A DNA stretch of 5,682 bases from NCBI GenBank assembly GCA_902464195.1, contig CABQJB010000134.1:1-5682 (forward strand), read 5' to 3'. The DNA is from an uncultured Megasphaera sp. Its GTDB lineage: Bacteria; Bacillota; Negativicutes; Veillonellales; Megasphaeraceae. A program made the translations under genes and the position numbers. The notes beneath the pieces were generated by a model. That model worked only from the letters and a program-made list of their open reading frames with translations, was not told where the DNA came from and did no database searches. Positions 1 through 3,338 of the stretch are shown one piece after another (within the stretch, counting starts at the first letter, position 1; every line of letters begins with the position of its first letter).

Positions 1-403
1 GGTTGCGGATGAAGAGACATTCGCTGGCCAGTTCATTGACGACGCGGAATTTCTTGCGGCACAGCTCGTCGGCGCCGGCAAAGCCGTCGAAGAGGTAAAG
101 GGGCCGGTTCTGGAAGTAGGCCAGAATCTTGTTCTTGAGGGCGTTGAATTTTTCTTTGGAAATAGGGCGGTTGATGTTGTTCCAGGCGATGTAGTCGTGG
201 ATAGACGGCGTATCGACGATGAACTTGTCATCCGGTGCCCGGCCGGTATATTTGCCGGTCCGTACGACCAGGGCCCCCGTATCGCTGAGGACACCTTCGC
301 CATGCAAAAGGGCCTGTTCCGTCAGCCAGGCTGGCGACATATTGCGGTATACTACTTTTGGGTTCATGAGTCCCATGCGTTCTAAACCATACGTCTGTTG
401 CAT
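1..403 (-). CDS. pckA: Phosphoenolpyruvate carboxykinase (ATP), N-terminal part, cut by window edge
   Basis: The minus-strand frame from the ATG at 403 stays open to the window edge and gives 134 residues beginning MQQTYGLERMGLMNPKVVYR. The family is recognised from VLSDTGALVVRTGKYTGRAPDDKFIVD (residues 38-64, containing the TGRxPxDKF signature of ATP-type enzymes), from RPLYLFDGFAGAD (100-112), and from FRVVNELASECLFIRN at the cut end, which matches the family's [20 protein letters not shown]-like segment. The family interconverts oxaloacetate + ATP and phosphoenolpyruvate + CO2 + ADP in the cytoplasm (EC 4.1.1.49). In fermenters it can work in either direction. The Walker-type P-loop and metal-binding residues lie in the missing roughly 400 residues. 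The start is set by AAAGGAG at 412-418, 8 nt upstream. The gene is divergent from htpG. Its likely promoter lies about 260 bp upstream, beyond a repeat cluster. The short plus-strand frames over it are shadows. Confidence 0.95.
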   Translation of the reverse strand, partial: MQQTYGLERMGLMNPKVVYRNMSPAWLTEQALLHGEGVLSDTGALVVRTGKYTGRAPDDKFIVDTPSIHDYIAWNNINRPISKEKFNALKNKILAYFQNRPLYLFDGFAGADELCRKKFRVVNELASECLFIRN

Positions 404-411
404 ATCTATCA

Positions 412-418
412 CTCCTTT
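412..418 (-). promoter_or_regulatory. Shine-Dalgarno site of pckA
   Basis: Reading the minus strand, AAAGGAG ends 8 nt before the ATG at 403. It supports that start over the later in-frame ATG at residue 10. The heptamer repeat begins only two bases beyond it, so repeat DNA reaches to the edge of the ribosome binding site. Confidence 0.85.
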
Positions 419-420
419 GA

Positions 421-455
421 GATTCGTGGCTCGTGGTTCGTAGCTCGTGGTTCGG
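421..455 (-). repeat. Heptamer tandem repeat, 5 units, pckA side
   Basis: Read on the minus strand this is five contiguous 7-bp units: CCGAACC, ACGAGCT, ACGAACC, ACGAGCC, ACGAATC. They belong to the same family as the longer array at 3219-3337. As there, the array lies on the outer side of a GTAG-headed hairpin unit. If the predicted promoter at 664-693 is correct, it is transcribed as the last part of the pckA leader. Confidence 0.85.
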
Positions 456-463
456 GTCCCATA

Positions 464-548
464 GACCGCTTGCGTAGGGGCCGTCCCAAAGGGCGGCCCG
501 GCTCTCCTGCTAGGAGAGCTGTCAGCGCAGCTGACTGAGAGGTTAATC
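464..548 (+). repeat. 85-bp perfect inverted repeat, left arm
   Basis: This stretch is the exact reverse complement of 3044-3128 with no mismatch, checked base by base. It contains a GTAG-headed hairpin (474-500), then GCTCTCCT-GCT-AGGAGAGC (8-bp stem), then GTCAGC-GCA-GCTGAC (6-bp stem). Lower-level similarity, about 75 % identity with no gaps, continues inward for roughly 45 bp more (549-591 against about 3043-3001). Together with the right arm it flanks htpG in inverted orientation. Confidence 0.95.
474..500 (+). repeat. GTAG-headed REP-like hairpin, copy 1
   Basis: GTAG is followed by GGGCCGTCCC-AAA-GGGCGGCCC, an imperfect palindrome whose T at 484 has no partner. It is the left terminus of the 140-bp unit. 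The sequence is identical to copy 3 (2874-2900) and copy 5 (3092-3118, opposite strand). Confidence 0.8.
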
Positions 549-571
549 AGCGGCCGGCGGTGGCAGATCAT

Positions 572-613
572 GGGATTCCCACAAACGGGCCGCCTTGACA
601 GGACGGCCCCTAC
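572..613 (-). repeat. GTAG-headed REP-like hairpin, copy 2, with GTTTGTGG tail
   Basis: Read on the minus strand: GTAG, GGGCCGTCC, loop TGTCAA, GGCGGCCC, then the tail GTTTGTGGGAATCCC. The unpaired T is in the same place as in copy 1. The tail is shared with copies 3 and 4. It faces copy 1 in inverted orientation. Confidence 0.8.
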
Positions 614-663
614 AGCGACCTGTGAATATCTATCTCTTTTAATCATACCAATGTGCTAAATAT

Positions 664-693
664 AGTATAATACAATCTGGTACACTATTTCAA
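664..693 (-). promoter_or_regulatory. Predicted sigma-A promoter for pckA
   Basis: On the minus strand, TTGAAA (688-693) and TATACT (664-669) are separated by 18 bp in strongly AT-rich DNA. Transcription would start near 657 and give a leader of about 250 nt. That leader would run through the whole 140-bp repeat unit and the heptamers before the start codon at 403. No better match to the consensus was seen closer to pckA, where the DNA is GC-rich repeat. The prediction rests on sequence match only. Confidence 0.5.
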
Positions 694-738
694 ATTGCAT
701 ACTGGATACACGATAAAGGTCAAATTTTTAAAAAATAC

Positions 739-766
739 TTGACTATTTGACTTTTTGCTGTATGAT
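739..766 (+). promoter_or_regulatory. Predicted sigma-A promoter for htpG
   Basis: TTGACT (739-744) and TATGAT (761-766) are separated by 16 bp, giving a start near 773 and a leader of about 60 nt. The -35 lies within one of three RGTCAAR-like heptads: GGTCAAA at 718-724 (plus strand), AGTCAAG at 738-744 and AGTCAAA at 746-752 (both minus strand). These resemble half-sites of the CtsR heat-shock repressor, but with an 8-bp rather than the usual 10-bp offset. No complete CIRCE element (HrcA operator) is present. Confidence 0.65.
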
Positions 767-777
767 ATTGGTGTAAG

Positions 778-794
778 GGTACCTGAAGGTATCC
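778..794 (+). promoter_or_regulatory. Small hairpin in the htpG leader
   Basis: GGTACC-TGAA-GGTATCC can fold into a six-pair stem with one bulged base and a four-base loop, only a few bases after the predicted transcription start. It could stabilise the 5' end of the mRNA or mark an operator. It does not cover the ribosome binding site. Confidence 0.35.
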
Positions 795-815
795 GCCACT
801 ACGGCAGAATCGTAC

Positions 816-822
816 AAAGGAG
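816..822 (+). promoter_or_regulatory. Shine-Dalgarno site deciding the htpG start
   Basis: AAAGGAG stands 9 nt before the ATG at 832 but only 3 nt before the in-frame TTG at 826. The ATG is therefore preferred, giving a protein beginning MAKETHEF. Confidence 0.85.
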
Positions 823-831
823 TGTTTGAAT

Positions 832-2781
832 ATGGCGAAAGAAACCCATGAATTTCAAGCTGAAACGAAACAATTACTGGACTTGATGGTCCATTCTATT
901 TATACGAACCACGAAATCTTCCTGCGCGAACTGATTTCCAATGCATCCGATGCCATCGACAAGCTGCATTACCAGTCCCTGACCAATGGCGATCTCCTCG
1001 AAGGCGATACGGCCTTTGAAATCCATTTGACGCCTGATGCCGATGCCCATACGCTGACCATCTCCGATAACGGCCTGGGCATGAATAAACAGGATTTGAT
1101 GGAAAATCTCGGCACTATCGCCCAATCCGGCACCAAGGCCTTCCTGGAAAAATTGAAAGAATCCCAGGATGCCGACAGCACGGATAAGGACCTCATCGGC
1201 CAGTTCGGTGTCGGTTTCTATTCGGCCTTCATGGTCGCCGATAAAGTCACGGTCGTCACCCGCAAGGCCGGCGAAGAACAGGCTTATAAATGGGAATCCA
1301 CTGGCGACGGCGAATACAGCCTGGAAGAATGTCAGAAACCGAAACACGGCACGACGATCATCCTCAGCCTGGGCAAGGACTTCTATGGCGACGACAGTGA
1401 AGAAAACTATACCGACAAGATGACTCTCCAGAGCCTGGTCAAGAAGTATTCCGACTATATCCGCTACCCAATCACCATGGACTTCACGACCAAGGAAAAA
1501 CCGAAGGACGCCGACGGCAAGGTCATCGAAGACGCACCGGAAGAAGAACATACGGAAACGCGGACGCTGAACTCCATGCAGCCTTTGTGGACGCGCAATA
1601 AATCGGATATCAAACCGGAAGAATATAAGGAATTCTTCCAGCATCAGTTCTACGAATGGGAAGAACCAATGGAAATCTTCCACAACCGCGTCGAAGGGGC
1701 CGTCGATTACACGGCGCTGCTCTTCATCCCGGGCAAGGCTCCGTTCAACCTCTACTATGCCGACTATGAACCGGGCATCCAGCTCTATTCGCGCCACGTC
1801 TTCATCATGGATAAATGCAAGGACCTCCTGCCGGATTACCTGCGCTTCGTCAAAGGCCTCGTCGATTCGCCGGACCTGTCGTTGAACATTTCCCGTGAAC
1901 TGCTGCAGAAGAGCCGCGAACTGAGCCTCATCGGCCGCAACCTGGAAAAGACCATCCTCAAGACGTTGAAGCGCAACCTGGAAAAAGACCGTGAAAAATA
2001 CGAAAAATTCTGGGCTGAATACGGCAAATCCCTGAAAATCGGCGTTTACAGCGGCATGATGACCGGCGAAAACAACGTCGAAAAATTGAAGGACCTGCTG
2101 CTTTTCATGTCGTCGAAAGATGGCAAACTCTGCACCATCAAGGAATACGTCGACCGCATGAAAGACGGCCAGCAGAAGATCTACTATGCAACGGGCAAGG
2201 ATAAAGAAGCCATCGAAGGCCTGCCGCAGATGGAAATGCTCCGCGACCGCGGCATCGAAGTCCTCTACATGACCGACCCGGTCGATGAATTCGCCGTCGA
2301 AGCCATTGGCGAGTACGAAGGCCACCGCTTCCACTCCATCAGCCGCGGCGACCTGGACCTGGAAGACGACGCCTTCAAGGAAGAAAAGAAGAAGAACGAA
2401 GAACTGGCCAAAGATAATGAAGGCCTCTTGAAGGATATGAAAGAATTCCTGGGCGATAAAGTCGCCGATGTCCGCCTGTCCAATCGCTTGAAGAGCGGTG
2501 CCGTCTGCCTCGTCGCCGACGCCGCCGGCCCGTCGCTGGCCATGGAACAGGCCTTCGCCGCAGCCAACAACCCCATGCTCAAGGCCCGCCGTATCTTGGA
2601 AATCAACCCGCAGCATGAACTGTTCAGCAAATTGACGGCCGTCCACGACCAGGGCAAAGACAGCCAGTCCTTCAAGGACTACTGCAACCTGCTCTACGAT
2701 CAGGCATTGCTCTTGGAAGGCATCATGCCTGACGACCCTGTCGCCTTTGCCAATAAAGTAGCCAGCCTGATGGCGAAATAA
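832..2781 (+). CDS. htpG: Chaperone protein HtpG (bacterial Hsp90)
   Basis: The product is a 649-residue ATP-dependent cytosolic chaperone that works as a homodimer and remodels client proteins late in folding and under stress. The N-terminal GHKL ATPase domain (about 1-215) has FLRELISNASDA (30-41, with catalytic E33 and Mg-binding N37), DNGLGM (79-84, nucleotide-contacting D79), LGTIAQSGTKAF (93-104) and GQFGVGFYSAF (123-133). A charged stretch at about 218-240, rich in K, D and E, links to the middle domain, which has YEWEEPMEIFHNRVEG and NISRELLQ (352-359, with the conserved arginine R355 expected to reach the ATP). The C-terminal dimerisation domain ends in LMAK and lacks the eukaryotic MEEVD tail, as is normal in bacteria. 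Length is slightly above the usual 620-640. All key residues are intact. It forms a single-gene unit with its own promoter and a strong downstream hairpin. The 671-codon open frame on the opposite strand is a codon-bias shadow. Confidence 0.98.
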   Translation: MAKETHEFQAETKQLLDLMVHSIYTNHEIFLRELISNASDAIDKLHYQSLTNGDLLEGDTAFEIHLTPDADAHTLTISDNGLGMNKQDLMENLGTIAQSGTKAFLEKLKESQDADSTDKDLIGQFGVGFYSAFMVADKVTVVTRKAGEEQAYKWESTGDGEYSLEECQKPKHGTTIILSLGKDFYGDDSEENYTDKMTLQSLVKKYSDYIRYPITMDFTTKEKPKDADGKVIEDAPEEEHTETRTLNSMQPLWTRNKSDIKPEEYKEFFQHQFYEWEEPMEIFHNRVEGAVDYTALLFIPGKAPFNLYYADYEPGIQLYSRHVFIMDKCKDLLPDYLRFVKGLVDSPDLSLNISRELLQKSRELSLIGRNLEKTILKTLKRNLEKDREKYEKFWAEYGKSLKIGVYSGMMTGENNVEKLKDLLLFMSSKDGKLCTIKEYVDRMKDGQQKIYYATGKDKEAIEGLPQMEMLRDRGIEVLYMTDPVDEFAVEAIGEYEGHRFHSISRGDLDLEDDAFKEEKKKNEELAKDNEGLLKDMKEFLGDKVADVRLSNRLKSGAVCLVADAAGPSLAMEQAFAAANNPMLKARRILEINPQHELFSKLTAVHDQGKDSQSFKDYCNLLYDQALLLEGIMPDDPVAFANKVASLMAK

Positions 2782-2799
2782 AATTCCATACAGAAAAGC

Positions 2800-2824
2800 C
2801 CCTCCCGGTGTGTGACCGGAAGGG
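2800..2824 (+). terminator. Hairpin after htpG
   Basis: CCCT-C-CCGGT, loop GTGTG, ACCGG-A-AGGG forms a nine-pair stem with one C·A mismatch, starting 18 bases after the htpG stop. No T-tract follows, so it is more likely an mRNA 3'-end stabiliser or part of a two-hairpin terminator than a terminator alone. Confidence 0.4.
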
Positions 2825-2835
2825 ACGTTCCTCCA

Positions 2836-2872
2836 GCAAAAGGTCCTGTCGTTAGACGACAGGACCTTTTGC
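2836..2872. terminator. Strong bidirectional rho-independent terminator
   Basis: GCAAAAGGTCCTGTCG (2836-2851), loop TTAGA, CGACAGGACCTTTTGC (2857-2872) is a perfect 16-bp stem. The A-run at its foot on one side and T-run on the other let it end transcription from either direction: htpG from the left and any readthrough from gltS from the right. The GTAG of repeat copy 3 begins two bases after the stem ends, so a repeat has settled directly against the terminator. Confidence 0.85.
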
Positions 2873-2873
2873 C

Positions 2874-2914
2874 GTAGGGGCCGTCCCAAAGGGCGGCCCG
2901 TTTGTGGGAATTCC
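2874..2914 (+). repeat. GTAG-headed REP-like hairpin, copy 3, with GTTTGTGG tail
   Basis: GTAG is followed by the same imperfect palindrome as copy 1 (identical through 2900) and then the tail GTTTGTGGGAATTCC. A linker of 13 bases ending in GTGCC leads to copy 4 in the same orientation. Confidence 0.8.
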
Positions 2915-2927
2915 GCAAGATAGTGCC

Positions 2928-3020
2928 GTAGGGGCGGTCCAAGCCTTTCCAGCCCGTCAGGTGCCGACCAACGGGAGGCGCAGGACGGCAGAGGATGGGC
3001 GGCCCGTTTGTGGAAATTCC
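2928..3020 (+). repeat. GTAG-headed REP-like unit, copy 4, with expanded loop
   Basis: GTAGGGGCGGTCC (2928-2940) and GGGCGGCCC followed by the tail GTTTGTGGAAATTCC (2998-3020) are the two halves of the repeat. They are separated by about 57 bases of GC-rich sequence instead of the usual 3-6 base loop. After the tail, GCTGGTGCCGTAGG (3025-3038) looks like a decayed start of a further unit. Confidence 0.65.
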
Positions 3021-3043
3021 ATAAGCTGGTGCCGTAGGTCGCC

Positions 3044-3128
3044 GATTAACCTCTCAGTCAGCTGCGCTGACAGCTCTCCTAGCAGGAGAGCCGGGCCGCC
3101 CTTTGGGACGGCCCCTACGCAAGCGGTC
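3044..3128 (-). repeat. 85-bp perfect inverted repeat, right arm
   Basis: This is the exact reverse complement of 464-548. The pair encloses about 2.5 kb: the htpG gene, its promoter, and the predicted pckA promoter. Lack of any mismatch, while the neighbouring homologous bases differ by about a quarter, points to recent duplication or gene conversion of this core. Confidence 0.95.
3092..3118 (-). repeat. GTAG-headed REP-like hairpin, copy 5
   Basis: Read on the minus strand it is identical to copy 1: GTAG, then GGGCCGTCCC-AAA-GGGCGGCCC. It opposes copies 3 and 4, so the cluster is a set of converging palindromes as in BIMEs. It lies inside the right 85-bp arm. Confidence 0.8.
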
Positions 3129-3161
3129 CCTGGGACCGCGGCTAATCACGAGCCACGAACC
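3124..3161. repeat. Short palindrome plus three heptamers
   Basis: GCGGTCCC-T-GGGACCGC (3124-3140) is a perfect palindrome around one base. It is followed by three heptamers, GCTAATC, ACGAGCC and ACGAACC (3141-3161). A near copy of the palindrome at 3201-3217 (GCGGTCC-A-TGGGACTGC) again stands between a GTAG hairpin and a heptamer array. The degenerate form on the pckA side is at 454-469. The order hairpin, palindrome, heptamers is thus repeated three times. Confidence 0.75.
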
Positions 3162-3169
3162 ACAAGATG

Positions 3170-3196
3170 CGGGCCGCCTTTCAGGACGGCCCCTAC
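3170..3196 (-). repeat. GTAG-headed REP-like hairpin, copy 6
   Basis: Read on the minus strand: GTAG, GGGCCGTCC, loop TGAAA, GGCGGCCC, with the same unpaired T as in the other copies. It is separated from copy 5 by the palindrome and three heptamers, so copies 5 and 6 look like a tandem duplication of one composite module. Confidence 0.8.
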
Positions 3197-3218
3197 GAAA
3201 GCGGTCCATGGGACTGCG

Positions 3219-3337
3219 GCTAACTGCGAGCCACGAACCACGAACCACGAGCCGCGAGCCACGAGCTGCTAACCCCTAACCCCTAACCACGAGCCACTAG
3301 CCCCTAGCCACGAACCCCTAGCTGCTAACTGCTAGCC
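3219..3337. repeat. Heptamer tandem array, 17 units, ending at the gltS stop
   Basis: The 119 bp divide without remainder into 17 units of 7 bp fitting roughly (A/C/G)C(G/T)A(A/G)C(C/T). Units in order are GCTAACT, GCGAGCC, ACGAACC, ACGAACC, ACGAGCC, GCGAGCC, ACGAGCT, GCTAACC, CCTAACC, CCTAACC, ACGAGCC, ACTAGCC, CCTAGCC, ACGAACC, CCTAGCT, GCTAACT, GCTAGCC. The phase never slips. The next unit, CCTAGTG, contains the complement of the gltS TAG stop (3339-3341). Function is unknown. Confidence 0.9.
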
Positions 3338-3338
3338 C

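Larger units (their letters stand above)
474..613. mobile_element. MITE/BIME-like 140-bp unit with 13-bp terminal inverted repeats
   Basis: The unit starts with GTAGGGGCCGTCC (474-486) and ends with its exact complement GGACGGCCCCTAC (601-613). Each terminus is the foot of an imperfect hairpin, GGGCCGTCC-loop-GGCGGCCC, with one unpaired T. Between them are two further small hairpins and the block complementary to GTTTGTGGGAATCCC. No coding capacity is visible. A related 191-bp unit lies at 2928-3118 in opposite orientation. Two head-to-head GTAG palindromes resemble a BIME built from REP sequences. Mobilisation by a transposase encoded elsewhere is inferred; no obvious target duplication was identified. 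Confidence 0.6.
404..831. other. Divergent pckA-htpG intergenic region
   Basis: No gene is supported here. The half next to pckA (421-613) is GC-rich repeat DNA: heptamers, a degenerate palindrome and the 140-bp unit. The half next to htpG (about 628-770) is AT-rich and holds the two divergent promoters. It also has a direct repeat CTGG-TACAC (677-685) and CTGGATACAC (702-711) of unknown role. Short open frames entering the region from pckA have no start or coding signal of their own. Confidence 0.85.
2928..3118. mobile_element. MITE/BIME-like unit of 191 bp, inverted relative of 474-613
   Basis: The termini are GTAGGGGCGGTCC (2928-2940) and GGACGGCCCCTAC (3106-3118), inverted repeats with one mismatch in 13. 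Internally, reading the minus strand from 3118, it follows the same order as the 140-bp unit near pckA: REP-like hairpin, GCTCTCCT hairpin, GTCAGC hairpin, GGTTAATC, then the GTTTGTGG block. It differs by about 50 extra bases in the loop of the last palindrome. No coding capacity is seen. The mobile nature is inferred from two related copies with conserved ends. Confidence 0.55.
2782..3338. other. Convergent htpG-gltS intergenic region
   Basis: No gene is supported here. The 557 bp hold, in order: two hairpins ending htpG, GTAG units 3 and 4 on the plus strand, the right 85-bp arm with GTAG unit 5 on the minus strand, a palindrome and three heptamers, GTAG unit 6, a second palindrome, and the 17-unit heptamer array. 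Small open frames across it (2904-3272 plus, 3054-3248 minus) translate only the repeats. Confidence 0.85.

Noticed and set aside
650..662. CIRCE (HrcA) operator upstream of htpG
   Set aside because: Only a partial half-site GTGCTAA is present at 653-659. The matching TTAGCACTC at the 9-bp spacing is absent.
826..831. TTG at 826 as the start of htpG
   Set aside because: The Shine-Dalgarno AAAGGAG is only 3 nt from it but 9 nt from the ATG at 832, and MAKETHEF is the expected N-terminus.
874..2889. 671-codon open frame on the minus strand opposite htpG
   Set aside because: It mirrors the codon bias of htpG (few TTA, CTA or TCA codons, GC-rich third positions). The translation is low-complexity, rich in F, V and Q, with no recognisable domain. 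htpG itself has all family motifs.
2904..3272. 122-codon plus-strand open frame between htpG and gltS
   Set aside because: It translates the repeat units themselves, with repeated CGPPF-T-AP and NHEPRTT-like phrases. It is an artefact of repeat DNA lacking stops.
3219..3337. CRISPR array
   Set aside because: The units are 7 bp and contiguous, with no spacers of 25-40 bp and no cas genes in the window.
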